DNA of 64,000 nt from Bolinopsis microptera. Its lineage: Eukaryota; Ctenophora; Tentaculata; Lobata; Bolinopsidae. Positions 1-13,349 of this stretch are shown in pieces (the first letter of the stretch is position 1; the number at the start of each line of letters is the position of its first letter). The translations under genes and the position numbers were made by a program. The notes under the pieces are model-generated. The model saw only the letters and a list, made by a program, of their open reading frames with translations. It was not told the DNA's origin and made no database searches. Location of the stretch: the NCBI RefSeq assembly GCF_026151205.1, contig NC_087074.1, positions 808,001 through 872,000 of the forward strand, given 5' to 3'.

Positions 1-375
1 AGAATGGAAGATAAATGAATAAAGAAAGCGTCCTATATATATATAGCGTCTTGTTGAACAAACTATATTCCCACTGCCAGTGAGTGAGAATCGCCAGATG
101 TTATCCTGATTCATAATACCGTGTAACTACTCATGTTTCAAACGTTGCTCCTTAATAAACAAATGTATCATTTAAAAAATGCTACTTTGTACCACTTATA
201 CTCACACATGTTAAGCTGCACTCTAGTTGTAGAATGACAAAACTAAAAAAGACAAAAACTCGAATAAACATTTATTAGAACTGATTTAGTCGTGTAGTGT
301 TATCGAGTGTGTAGTGTTATTAATTTGATGATTATTTCAAAAAAATTTATGATTTTTTCTGTATAGACTTAGTGA

Positions 376-545
376 TGACAATTAATAATGTTCTAATGAA
401 GTTAAATTGATAAATCATGTCATACTCATAATAATACTAATTTCAGAAAATGAGTATGACGTAGAAATTTTAAGACGTGATTTATCTATTCACCTCCATT
501 AGAACATGACATGAACACTTGACCATTAGAACATTGTCAATTGTT
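376..545. repeat. Imperfect foldback (MITE-like)
   Basis: The left arm starts GACAATTAATAATGTTCTAATG and the right arm ends with its approximate inverse, CATTAGAACATTGTC. Internal inverse pairs are GATAAATCATGTCATACTCAT and ATGAGTATGACGT with GTGATTTATC. The shape fits a small non-autonomous DNA transposon. No clear target duplication was found. Confidence 0.4.
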
Positions 546-1428
546 TGTGTCATCTGAGTCTATGTTTATTAAAACGTTTATTAAAACATTCATTAAGAAC
601 ACAATGAAAGATAATAAATGCAATAACTGATACATAATACATATCCTCGTTAAACTAATGCGATTAACGAAATTTACTCTGCCAAGAAAAGCTTAGGTTG
701 CAATTCGCTGTAAAAATGCCTGCTCTGAAGGAGAGCGAGATAACCAAGAAGCTAAGAATACAGCACTTACGATAAGCTAAGTGGGCTGGCTGATTGTGCA
801 AGTTACATTACAGTGCATTTAAGGAGAACCCATATTCCAACAATTTCTTTATAATAGGTAAAAGGTTAATCGTGTCACAGTAGGTACACTGGTATGAACT
901 ATTCAAGATAGTGTGGCGTTGTCCAATAAATATCTTTTGGTGTCAATATATAGCAATTTAGCAATATAACTTCTACCAGTACCCTCGCTAGCGATCAACT
1001 TCTGAAGTTTTTGGCTGTTTTACAGATTTACATTTACTAGCCCAATCTCCAGTGTAAGTGTTAAATCTACAGTGTATATATACACTACTGTTAACTGTGG
1101 AATCGGAGACCACTCCTCAATTCAACCAGAACAGATAAACTTTAATTATACTGATTTTGTATCTTAACAGGCACTGGACATATTATAATAGTTACTAATC
1201 AACCTCACAGGAAGATTATAGCATTTGTAGTAGTAGTCAAGTCATCCTAACCAGAGATAAGCCGATGATTATGTAAAACAGATTAAACACAACTTAAGTT
1301 ATCACAAAACTATTAAAATGCCGCACAATAATCTTCGCACGTACACGACGCAAGTGCACGACGCACGTGCACGTAGGCGTTCAACCCTCGTTACCAGAGG
1401 CAATATAAGTGCGGTGGGTGCGGTATCG

Positions 1429-1485
1429 CACTATTGACCTAATACCGAACTTTATCACACTATTGACCTAATACCGCACTTTATC
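1429..1485. repeat. 29-bp tandem duplication
   Basis: The segment ACTATTGACCTAATACCG begins at about 1430 and again at 1459, each followed by an A- or C-variant of CTTTATC. Two copies; no function seen. Confidence 0.6.
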
Positions 1486-4400
1486 CGTTATTCGTTATAT
1501 CAGATTTGTGTACTTGGTACAATGAGACAATAGCGACATGCCCATAACTATGGTTAGGGTCAAACGTTTTTCATGACGTAACATTCAAAACATCAGAAAG
1601 AAAGTGTTACTTTTAAAAATGAGTAAAACTCATGTAGAATATTTTTCCTCCAAAGACATTCTATTGATAATTGAAACAGAAGAAGGTGAATCTTGGTAAA
1701 TAAATAGCTCGTCAGGCTGGATCGTAATCCCTGGACAGATCAAGACAGATACAATATTGAACAATCTGTTATCTGCCTCAATTATGCTCATCAACAGCAA
1801 CTACCCCAGTCATCCTGCACATCTTATTGTAAAAAGTTCTATGGGGGCCATTCTAGAATTATACATTTTTAATTGTCAGGAAATTTGGTGCAAGACCTTG
1901 CAAGTTATATTTTGTTGTGTTAAACTCAAAAATCGTGTTATGCAACGTTCTAACTTCTATACTACCCTGTCGAATAATCCAACTGAAAGCACCTAAAGGC
2001 TGCACATTTGGCAAATTGTTCAGCTTAATTGCGGTGTTTATTGTCTCCAAATTTGCCGCTTATTAAAAATATAAGGTAGATAATCAAAATTTAAATACCG
2101 ATAATAACTTTTATTTGAATTTATTTTCAATGAATAAACATGATAATATAATATAATAGGGAAGGGCTCACCGTTGGGAGGTTGCTTAAGCTCCATGTAA
2201 CTGCTGTTGGCTTTGTACTTGTGATTCGTAATATCATCTTCCGTATCTAACTGTTCCATTATCTGGTAATGAACACTTTTTGAATTGATTATCGAAATTG
2301 TATCTTGACAGGCCTGCAAAATTTGTAACCTTTTCTAAGTTCGATATGATCGGCGAAATTCTTTAGGACGACAAACAAAATAAATAATTGCGGTTAAATA
2401 GACGATCGACCGTAGACTGCCCTGATGATAAATGTACTGAAATCAGCGAGAGTTCTGTGAATAGCTGATTCCAAACCAAATGTAGCCCCGTCAGCTATTT
2501 GGTGGTTTTGATTGTCTGCTAATGAAAGGGTTCCGAATATCGCGACATATTTTCAACAAAGGAGACCGTGGCCATTCACTCAATCTGAAAAGTGAAAATT
2601 GGGAACCATTCCTGCAGAGTGCAGACGACAATGAAGAAGCGGGCCCTAAGGGTGTGGGCACAGTGGACTCATTTGTATTGAAAATGTGCACGATAGAAAA
2701 TAACGCTCTGGAAGTGGTTATAATGCATTTTTGGTATAAATTCCTTGTCGAGAAAATATTTGGCAACGAACAGACCACCGCGAAATCTATAACTTCCTAA
2801 AACTTTGCGAATACCATGCTCTAACCAGTCGCCATTCGAGGAATGGTTTAATGGCGACCACGCCCTTTTAACCTCATATTTTAACCTCATATTGTCCCAT
2901 GAAATAAGAATTCGAACATAAAAAGCAAGTCATGATGAGAGAGTGAATAAAATGATTTAGTTAGAAATTTTAGTTTTGATTTGAGCCTGATATAATACCG
3001 TCGCTTTAGGCAGCAATAACAGACGTTGTTTTGTTTTCAAAAAAGGCGTTTAAATTATGGAATTATCAAGCAATTTGTGGCTCTTGCCAACAAAGTTTAC
3101 TGCCAAAAATGAACAGTCCAAGTGAATATCCAGTCATCATTCATTTTTCATTCGCTTATTCCTTAAATGGATGATGAAATGATAAAAAGTTGAAAGCAAG
3201 TCATATCAATATGAATTATTCAAATCAGTGACCGAGCTATAAGCGCAAACGTTTGTAATTGTATGCTGAGTTCTAAGCCAACCTATAGTTTTTGGATGTC
3301 AGTTACTGATCAGTGAACAACAACAGGACGGAAAACTAAACAACACCGCAATCAATTAGGTAATACAGTGACAACATCACAATTTCTCGATCTGATACCA
3401 GTACTTCTCGGAAAGTGCCTCAAAATCACAAATTATAGTTTGAATTTCTTAGAAAAGTGCCACATCTGTAAAAAGTCCATGTTCTGATGAAAATGACCCG
3501 TTCAAACCATTAGTCATTGAAAATAAGACGAAAAATTAGCCCTAAACTGTTGTGATGAAACAATAGTTGTAAAACACGCTGAAATAAAACATTTTAAATT
3601 TCGTTTGTTTCTCGATCTGATACCAGTACCAGAAGGGCGTGTTCTATCAATATATCCCTTTTCGTGTTGAGTGCAACTATTTACTAGAAGCCGATATCCT
3701 TTAAAAAACTCGCTAATGGATATCCGCCGCCCCTCTGAACACGTACTATATCAAACAATAATTTTCATGATCGCATAATCCTGTGAAATGTACCTAACAG
3801 TACCAGGACCCACTAATTCTGTAGGAATTGCACTGCTTAAACGCAGCACGTACATAAAATAGCGTGTGGGGTGCTCCCTAGCCCCCCTGCTGCCAATAGA
3901 CTGATTGCTTTTACTAAATTTATTGCCTGCTTTTAATGAAACTATGAATTGACTGTAACGTTCGCCTGCAGATGTAGTATACTACTACTACTATGTAGTT
4001 ATACATACGTAAATTGGTTGATTTATATCCCAAGATCGAGAGTGATATTGATATACATGTTATATGACATTATGTAAATTTGCAGGTATGCAAATAACCT
4101 GGGATGAACAGATTTTAAATATGAACGGTATTGATCATGAGACTGCATGTGCAGAGCTAGATAACACAACAATAGCTAGATAACACTACAATAGCGCTTT
4201 CTTAAATTGATTATGAAGATTGGGTTTATATAACGAACAAAGTGAAGTTATGAAGCGAATAGCAGCGTTTCGGGGAAGTGTTTAAACTATAAATAGTATT
4301 GGTACTAATAGTATTTAAAGTATTAATAGTATGGCTAGTATTAATAGTATTAGTAGTATTAATTGTATTAATATTTTTAATATTTCAAAGTTTAAAGTAT

Positions 4401-5227
4401 CAATTTAAAGTATTAATAGCTGCCTTCTACCACTTAAAGTATTTACGTAATATCAGAGTAAATACGCCCTGACTTCTGGAAAGTGTTTGCTAATTCACGT
4501 GTTGCGCTTACAGAAATGGTTAATGGAATACTACGAAAATTTACACCATTTTTTCCGTAGTGTGTAGGGATCTGGGATAGGCATGATGGTTTTGGTTCAT
4601 TGATACACAAACATAAATTCATGGCAACTTCCATATCAAGATATCAATACACGATTACAGTAACCCCGTACCTACAGTAAAACAGTAAAACTATTCAAAA
4701 AGATTCCACTCGTTCGAACATTCGCCCACGTAAAAATACGCGATATTCGTCCCAATCTAAAAATTGAAACCGCTATTGTAGGGATATCGTTCACCCAAAT
4801 TACGACAAAAACTCAGAAAATTGTGAAAACCAGGAAATCCTCATAGGATTAGGGTGCTTGTTTAAAAATCAGCGGTAGGACATTCTGTCTATATGTCAGA
4901 TGATGATCAAATTAATTTCAAGCTCATTGTAGTGAACTGCCCAGGAAAATGTAATGGGATAAGACCCAAATTTGTGAGTTTTCATCCTGGAGCTCATTTA
5001 AAAACATTTAGCAGGATGCTTCTGATCCTTTTCATGGAATGTTCTTGTGAACACGATAAAGACTCGATTAATAGTTGGGTGGTGAGCCAAATTTCCTCTG
5101 ACCCCTGACACTGATTATCCAATCAGGTTCCGGAATATCAGTTAAATTCATGGATCATTGTCACGTGTTAGCCTATTAAAAACAGATCCACGAGTGCTGG
5201 GTAATAGTGGGAGGTGGCCGGTGAGCC

Positions 5228-5316
5228 AGTGCTGCACGCTGCACGCACTGCGGTGGGACAGTGCTGCACGCTGCACGCACTGCGGTGGGACAGTGCTGCA
5301 CGCACTGCGGTGGGAC
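5228..5316. repeat. 32-bp GC-rich tandem repeat, nearly 3 copies
   Basis: The unit AGTGCTGCACGCTGCACGCA followed by CTGCGGTGGGAC starts at 5228, 5260 and 5292. The last copy lacks 7 bp. It is much richer in GC than its surroundings. Confidence 0.75.
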
Positions 5317-6064
5317 AAATTAGTTTGTTTTGACAGGATTATCAGCTTGCATCATCGACCAACCAGTGTTAATGGCGAAAATGTCGGAATGAATCAAATT
5401 GTCTAACTTCTCGTCATCTTGTTTTTTACCATATTTATTGCAAAAATAGCGAACTTTTAAAATTTCCGGGATATATTAAGAATGGCGATCATTCCCACAC
5501 TACACAGATTTCTAAATTCTGGCCTAAAGTTGTTTCGGAGACATTGCAGCAAGAAGGTATCTTTCTACATTCACTACAACCTGGATCGGGATTCAGGATG
5601 TACTCCAAGCAATAAAATTACCACAAGTTTCCCTGGATTCATCAAATCAGCTTACACTAAAAAACAAAGTTCGGCGAACTCACACGATAAGCAAAATACA
5701 GGGCGGGTGTCAGAGACCACTGCTTAACCTGTCACGAAGTATGTGAAACTGTGCGGTGAAGCGTTTACCGTTTAGTAAAACACCGCCCAATTAGGGATTG
5801 ATCAGCAAGCAATGAGTGTAGCGTAAATGTGAGTATGTTACTTATTGTGTAGGAGTTTTTATCCCCTTATTATTATATATATCCCTGTATAGTGTCTACG
5901 CCCGGGCATGCAATGCCTATAATGGTTGATATTGGAGGGGTTTGATCGGGGGATAAGATTGTCTCGTGTTTTAAGGAGCGGTTTATTCACAATTTTTAAG
6001 TTTTTAAATCAGTGCATCGGATTTATAATATTAAATTCGGGAGTGAAAATAATCCGTTTCATGA

Positions 6065-6945
6065 AAACTCCTCACTTGCCGCCCAAACTCCTCACTTGCC
6101 ACCCAAACTCCTCACTTGCCGCCCAAACTCTTCACTTGCCGCCCAAACTCCTCACTTGCCGCCCAAACTTCCTAATTGCCGCCCAAACTCCTCACTTGCC
6201 GCCCAAACTCCTCACTTGCCGTCCAAACTCCTCACTTGCCGCCCAAACTTCCTAATTGCCGCCCAAACTCCTCACTTGCCGCCCAAACTCCTCACTTGCC
6301 GCCCAAATTCCTCACTTGCCGCCCAAACTCCTCACTTGCCGCCCAAACTTCCTAATTGCCGCCCAAACTCATCACTTGGCGTCCAAACTCCTCACTTGCC
6401 GCCCAAACTCCTCACTTGCCGCCCAACTTCCTCACTTGCCGCCCAAACTCCTCACTTGCCGCCCAAATTCCTCACTTGCCGCCCAAACTCCTCACTTGCC
6501 GCCCAAACTTCCTAATTGCCGCCCAAACTCCTCACTTGCCGCCCAAACTCCTCACTTGCCGCCCAAACTCCTCACTTGCCGCCCAAACTCCTCACTTGCC
6601 GCCCAAACTTCCTAATTGCCGCCCAAACTCCTCACTTGCCGCCCAAACTCCTCACTTGCCGCCCAAACTCCTCACTTGCCGCCCAAACTCCTCACTTGCC
6701 GCCCAAACTTCCTAATTGCCGCCCAAACTCCTCACTTGCCGCCCAAACTCCTCACTTGCCGCCCAAACTCCTCACTTGCCGCCCAAACTCCTCACTTGCC
6801 GCCCAAACTTCCTAATTGCCGCCCAAACTCCTCACTTGCCGCCCAAACTCCTCACTTGCCGCCCAAACTCCTCACTTGCCGCCCAAACTCCTCACTTGCC
6901 GCCCAAACTTCCTAATTGCCGCCCAAACTCCTCACTTGCCGCCCA
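6065..6945. repeat. 20-bp minisatellite, about 44 copies, with a 100-bp higher-order period
   Basis: The unit is AAACTCCTCACTTGCCGCCC. A variant unit containing CCTAATTGCC sits at 6171, 6251, 6351, 6511, 6611, 6711, 6811 and 6911. From 6511 onward the array therefore repeats in blocks of five units (100 bp). Several frames stay open only because the unit lacks stops, so I do not read it as coding. Confidence 0.9.
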
Positions 6946-8097
6946 TTCTTTTCATCTTCGATCAAAGGCTATGACGCAAACACATTAATTGTTTTCCTTA
7001 TATTTGTCTACAGGCCAAGTCGGGGAGATGACACTCGCTTGCTCAATGAAGTCCTCTGCTATTGAAACATATCTGTTTGTTTAAATGTTTGTTCCAACAA
7101 ACTACAACTTGTTTTAACTATCCCGAAGGTCACTCTTTAATGAAGCTGCTAGATTGCATTTCAAAATACGTAATTTATCATTAAACTGTACGAGGTATAA
7201 AAACAGGCATTAAAACGCGCAATATGTAGACAAATGGTCAGGGCAAGGAGCAAGGAGCAAGGAGCATGTATTGGTGATGGTGTTTATCGAATCAATGTGG
7301 GAATGAACGTCTTTATAGTGGAAGTTCCTGCTCGCCTTTTAGACATTTGAGCCCATTGAAAGCCGATACTCAGAGCTGAGACTACTGATCTTCATCCCAT
7401 AAAAAGTTCATTGGTAAGACGGCACAAATGACTCACATTCCAGGTTCACTACAAGTGATCCTGTTCAACGTCGAGCAAACTTGACTTTTAGTTTATGCTA
7501 AGAATCCAGCTACTATAAAGCGATACAGTCAAAAATAACTTTCGATCGTACTTTTGGAACTTCTAGTTCTAAACTCAAGTCAAATTTCTGAAATTTCTGA
7601 TAAAATGCAATATAAAGGGAACTAATTGCGACGTCACAATCCTGATAGCTTAACTATAAGTTGAATATTCAAATTCTGATAGTATGTACTCATTAAAAAT
7701 ATATGATATTTTACTCAGACGTTAAGGAAGCGTAAATATTTATAATAATTCTCGCTTGTTAAACTGACGAGTCACCTAAGTAATGTACTCATTAAACAAC
7801 AAGGTTATCATTAAATAACAACATTTTGATTCTCCAGTTTGCAGTTCACGGTTCAATTCTAGCCACTTATAATGTTTAAATTCGTGGTTACCGGTCCCAT
7901 GGCCGAATATCAGACCCCAATCGTGAATCGACGCTTACTGAATTCCTGTTGACCCTTCCTATAATACACCATCTATTCAGGTAAAACAGCCTCGTCATTA
8001 TTCAAACTAACTACTGTTTTGGAAATATGATAGGGGATAACCTCTTTTTTTGGTGTTCAGATGGAATGATGGGGCCCGGAGACCAAGACATCAGTCA

Positions 8098-8158
8098 GAA
8101 CCCTAACCCTCTTCTATAACCCTAATCTAATCCATACCTGAAAACCCTAACCCTTACG
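8098..8158. repeat. Degenerate telomere-like CCCTAA repeats
   Basis: Four AACCCTAA-type hexamer motifs and several near-matches occur within 60 bp on this strand. The animal telomere unit is TTAGGG, so this resembles a short interstitial telomeric patch, though chance in AT-rich DNA is possible. Confidence 0.35.
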
Positions 8159-9699
8159 AAAAAGAAGACTAATTTCCTTATAATATGGTCAAACAGTTTT
8201 TCGCCATACCTGGCTAGGGAGCATTTTAATCCTATGTGGACCCAATGATTCAGAATCAGCGTTCAGAAATACATCGAATGCAGTCGATTTCAACTGTCGG
8301 CGACATTTTAAGAAACATTTCGAAGTTCGAATGTAGAGTGATTTAGCACGCTCGAATATTGACCCTTATATGCTTATGCAGTCGCACAAATTTCGATCAA
8401 ATATCGTTGTCCAATATTAGATTGTGATAATGAAAAACTTTTGTTGAACATATGTTTTTGAACATATTATGTATGTATGTTGACAAAAATTTGACTTGAA
8501 ACAAAAATGCGATATAATCATACTGTACTAGAATAACAATAATAATAACATAGTATATATAGTAATTAGTATATATAATATATATTATATATAGTATATT
8601 AGACTAGAAAAACGTGGTAAACTCGACCAAAGCAACACGGTAAACTCGACTAGAACAATATGGTAAACGGGGGTAGAGCAAATAAAATACATGGCTCAAT
8701 GTTCTATGTTTATATGGCTGATTATTCGTGTGTATAATGTATAACTAGACTCCTGACTCCTAACACTCGTTTGATAGGAAGCGGTTTAAGCACAGGCCTA
8801 TTTCCACACGTACATATTACTCATCTTCCGCAATATTCTGACATTTCTTGTTTGTATAAGGGTATTGATAAGGTACTGTGCTTCCGATCGTGTGAAATGT
8901 TTAACTTTAGGGTTAGCCTATATCAATATCAATATGCATTTGGCCAGGACATAAAGGTTGGGTAAACTAATGAAAATGCCACACAACCATCAAGACGTCG
9001 TGAGAATTAATTCGAACAAGATCAAGATACGTGAGGCTTAGAACTGAAAACAAATTAAGAAAACTTATACTACACACCACATGCTACCTGATAAATAGTA
9101 CGACTGTATAATATAAGCACTGTGTATATGACTGTATATAAGCAGTATTTATACAGTATAAGTCGTTCTCTGAGTTGTAAGGCTGAACTGAAACCTCGGC
9201 AGTAAATATTCCCTGATTTAGTTGTAAAACGTTCCCTGATTTATTTAATTATCCCTGTTTTAGGTGTGCCTCGAACTGTCAAAGTTCTAAAACTACGATG
9301 ATCTGAGCTTCTTAAATGGTTATTCTGTTGCTACTTTTGAATGTTCTGTTTGTTCTAGTTCTAGTTCCGAAAGAACTTTAACTTACAGTTGCTTTAATGA
9401 TGTTATAGTTAATAAGTATAGCACTACGAAAAACTTTGATTCGACTCGAATTAACGCAGTGAAACGCAATTTCTGATGGGCTAAATTAGTTGCTTGAATT
9501 TAAGGCATTTGTTTGCACAACCAAGCTTAAAATATTTCGGTCACTTTTTAACCATGCTCGTGTACAAATACGTTATTTCATAAACTCAACAGAGACATTC
9601 CGTGCTTAACAGAACATTTGGTTTAGAGATGAATAACAGGAACTCGCATTCGAAAAATGATGTGGCTCGCAGGTTGCCATCATAATCATATGAAAAAAT

Positions 9700-9800
9700 G
9701 GCAAAATGGCAGTTTTGCTAGTACCTTAGTTAAGTATTTCAAAATTGTCCCACATTCAAACGACGATTTTGCGCCCCCTTAAGATAGCGCCCCCACCCAA
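9700..9800 (-). mobile_element. Decayed hAT MITE fragment
   Basis: The stretch from TTTTGCTAGTACCTTAG to GATTTTGCGCCCCCTTAAGA is the reverse complement of the middle of the element at 52835-53103, and is also found near 28120-28170. The termini are not recognisable here, so it is a remnant. Confidence 0.55.
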
Positions 9801-10719
9801 ATTGATCAAAACGGAGAGCAAAGCTTAACTTACTATAATATATAAAGCTTATACTCATAGTGCCAAATGAAGAAGAAAGGTGCACTCGCCTCAAGAATTG
9901 TCTCGCAGAATAACGCACTCAGAAAAGGCTGAGGCTTGCACTGAGCGAGTATATAACCCTTATTTCGTATAATATATGTGGCATGTCAACTCAATATTAA
10001 TGATTTATCCAGCATCTATTTACGTGGGCGGATATCGACTTTTCTTTGAAAATAGTAGAATTTTATAAAATCAGCAGAAAAATCTGGATGCAAATTTACA
10101 GTCGGTCTTCGTGACGGAGCATTTTCAGGATACATCCAGGTGGTCTGATGTTTCTATTTTTCTGGATGGTGGGGTATAATGTATATTCGTATTATTAATG
10201 TAAACTAATATGTGCAATTGTGATAGTAGTTCAACAGCTTTCGATCCTCCAAGATTCATATTTACTCACAATCACAATGCTGATCTGAATAAACTGATTT
10301 GTCGTCATATACAGACAAATCTCTGTACATTTTGGAACCTCTTAGTCCTTATTTGAAAAATAGCTGTCGTCTGCATGATTTGTTCTAGGGACAGATTAAG
10401 GATTTATATCGAGTAAAGTACATTATTTAATTATTATATAGCGGTACGAGTTGTGAATTATATGGCTTGTAGTGAAGTGCAGAGTGGACTTTATAACTAA
10501 AATGCAAGATACCTTTCGAGAGAATACTTGGCAAAAGCGTGACGTTGCAAGTTTTCAGGCCAGCTACAATTGTTTTTATAAAAATTATTTTCGTGACGAT
10601 ATATATTGTCCAGTTATGATTATTCTCCTGGAAAAGGAATAAAACGCGAAAAAAATTGAGCCGTAATCATCGAGGTTAATCTTTGTGAAAGGTTTCCCTC
10701 GCTATTATTAGATGCAGCA

Positions 10720-10855
<136 letters not shown>

Positions 10856-11361
10856 TAAGGCGCTCGTCCTTAGCGCCATTAGCGCTGCTTCTTTGGCACC
10901 GCTCCTCCATTTTTTCCATTTTATGGAAAGAAAGTGGGATGTAAAAGTCTTTAGTTTCCCTTTTGAACATAACAAATCGCAATTGCATGCTGTTTTATGT
11001 GACAGCTTGTGAGCATGCATTCGATCGCTCTCATCAAAGATGAGCAGAAACAACATTTCATCAGAGGGTATTCTCTAGCATGCAATCAAGCGGCAATCCC
11101 TGGTGTTAAGGATTTAGGGCGTCGCCCTCTACTCAACATCAACATGGTATGTTCAAGCAGGTGCCTTGATTTCTGATATATCGCTGATGAGTACAAATTG
11201 AAATGTTATATTTACATGAAGACCCTTAGCTTAGGCCGTTATACTTATAGCGTGAACACTGAATATCTCTAAGATATCTCTAAGATAATGAATGACATTC
11301 CACAGAGATATACCTTCATGGGCTTCTTCCTCCATGACTGATCAAATATCGCAAGTCCTAT

Positions 11362-11550
11362 TTACAAATTAAACGTATCTGTAACCCCGAGGAATGATAA
11401 AGCGGTGTCTGTATATTTGTTATGTCGCCTTTTGACAATGCTTACTAATCTATCTTGTAGTTTCTGTAATTTGGCTTTAAATCTGCCGGAGCCGACCGAA
11501 TCTTGTCCAAAAAATGCGAAAATTGTATTGAATTTCAAGGCTCCAGACAA
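11362..11550 (-). pseudogene. Possible LINE post-RT fragment
   Basis: The 62-residue frame contains KLQKLQDRLVSIVKRRHN followed by ALSFLGVTDTFNL. It resembles the region just after the reverse transcriptase fingers and palm in CR1/Jockey-like LINEs, where a pattern like LQKLQNRALRII is common. No longer context survives on either side. The assignment rests on this short pattern only. Confidence 0.3.
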
Positions 11551-13230
11551 TACTAATAAATAAACAAATTGGAAATTAAGCGGAGCTGCAGTGAGACAGT
11601 GTCCTGTAAACTTTTAGATATTGGCTCCTTATTATCAATTCTTTTGTCTGCATCAAAGGTAATCTGTTAATCTCAATTCTAATTACATTCTTATCTAGAT
11701 CCTAAATCTTTCATCGTGATTTCCGTTTGATATCGCTCTTCTAATTCTTCTTGAAAATTGTAATTATAATTCGTAAGTCTCACGACTCATGACGCCCTTG
11801 ATAGCTGTGCTCGACGACATTACGCTTAAGATTTGCAGGATCTATTTTAAGACCAGTCTTATATTAAAGTTTTTTGCGATTTTGACGATTTAAGTATCTA
11901 GAACGGTTTTAGATTACAAATATAAGTAGCTGGTATGTCGGAGAGTCTAAAACTTTATCTGTCAATTGTCAACCTTATCTGGAACCTAAATTAAGTTAGG
12001 CCGAGTTATGGAGCATTACGTTACTGCATGGTCGCGTGCACAGATCGGAATTCGAAGCTTTAAAGATTTGTAGCTTTGCAGATTTGGACGGCCGGTCTAT
12101 CACATAATTCCATTATTGTTTAAGTTCTGGATCCTCTTGAAACTGGACACCCCCAACAATTTACCGGCTGCTTTATCCTGCGGGTGTTAGTTATTATAGA
12201 CCCTGTATTTGCTGATTTATTTATCGGGTTATCCCCGGGCTCATGAGTAGACCTTAGTGTAGGTGATCTGTTCTGATGTCGACGCTCTGGCATGCACTTT
12301 AAATTCTTTATTTCACAAAATCAAACTCACTGAGGGTCAGGTCATTATCCATGATACCTCATTAGGTACTGATCATCTTCCGTCGCTAACCTCATTACAA
12401 TGGAAGCGTCCCCGCCCTGCAGCCTGCACATACAAAATATTGTGCCCCCAATTTGTCGCTTCACTATTTGATATTGTGATAACAACACCCTTTCCCGCGC
12501 AGAACCATTCACCTTCCTGTTGTCGTTAGTTTTGGTGGCCTCGCAAATTGGCTGGTAATTGTCTGTTAATTGGCTGGTAATTGTCTGTTGATAGGGCTAT
12601 CCGTGAAACTGGACCCGTGATAAACTAATTGCATACCAGTCGTCTCATTGACGCCGCAGTGTAGGATGTTTGGTGAGTGTATGACAGGCCCCCCCAGGGC
12701 TTATTGTTTCACCTAAATTAGATGTCCCCACTTTGCACGTTATATTTCAGACAGTGTGTACCTCACAGTGTCTTTCCGTCTCTTACCCATGACGTTACCA
12801 TCTATAGTGGTCTCCCAGCGTGATCTGTTCAAACTTCCGTCAAAATTGCATTTTTTGCAAATTCAGAGTTTATGTAATCCGTCTAGAATGTCTCAAACTA
12901 TTCGGTTTTTATTTATGTTGGCACGTTAGGGATTACCTAATCGATGATTTGGACCTGGGTCTGTCTAGCGTTTTCTGTCTGTTGCTTGGGAGGTGATATT
13001 AGGAGGCAGGATGTTACGATTTCCAGTTTCGTCCCACAAGCTTTCAGATCTTTCTTAATCTTGTTTCTAACATCGATCATTCATCAAAATTCCTTCGATA
13101 GGATGTTGATAATCCTTTTCGGGGCGTAGGCTGAAATTATCTCATAGATTATGACTTCAGTTTGGTCTTTAAATGAGAATATTTCTGGATGTCACCTTTC
13201 AGTTTTAGTTTAACACGTATAGCCATAACA

Positions 13231-13349
13231 TACCTTACTCGTTAATATCGGTTAAATTATACCCGTTAAAAACATTGACCGTTGAAAATATGGCGGCAAT
13301 ATTGACGAGTAAGGTAACATTTTAAACATTTATATTGACGAGTAAGGTA
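13231..13349. repeat. Small foldback with an extra half copy
   Basis: TACCTTACTCGTTAATAT at 13231 is the approximate inverse of ATATTGACGAGTAAGGTA ending at 13316. The same right end recurs at 13332-13349. This looks like a sub-100-bp MITE with a second partial copy beside it. Confidence 0.5.

Larger units (their letters stand above)
1..5200. other. Gene-free AT-rich DNA
   Basis: No open frame here is long or protein-like enough to support a gene, and I see no exon with recognisable similarity. The stretch holds a foldback at 376-545, a 29-bp tandem duplication at 1429-1485 and a 20-bp direct repeat starting near 3386 and 3609. It also has a run of AGTATTAAT-type low complexity at 4285-4440. 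Distal regulatory DNA or unrecognised exons cannot be excluded. Confidence 0.5.
6950..10715. other. Gene-free AT-rich DNA with small repeats
   Basis: No convincing coding exon. Contents are a GGAGCAA triplication near 7245, degenerate telomere-like repeats at 8098-8158, and a TA-rich tract at 8556-8598. A 23-bp tandem repeat containing GGTAAACTCGAC lies at 8613-8660, and a decayed fragment of the window's hAT MITE family at about 9700-9800. Confidence 0.5.

Noticed and set aside
5482-5727. 81-residue ORF starting MAIIPTLHRFLNSG with a mitochondrial-like basic N-terminus
   Set aside because: Could be a first exon, but there is no recognisable domain or downstream exon to support it.
6012-6988. 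Pro/Lys/Leu repeat ORFs
   Set aside because: The 20-bp minisatellite shifts frame each unit and repeats every 60 bp; no coding evidence outside the array.
12263-12529. ORF with TSLGTDHLPSLTSLQW resembling the end of a LINE endonuclease
   Set aside because: Only one short motif and no other endonuclease residues nearby.
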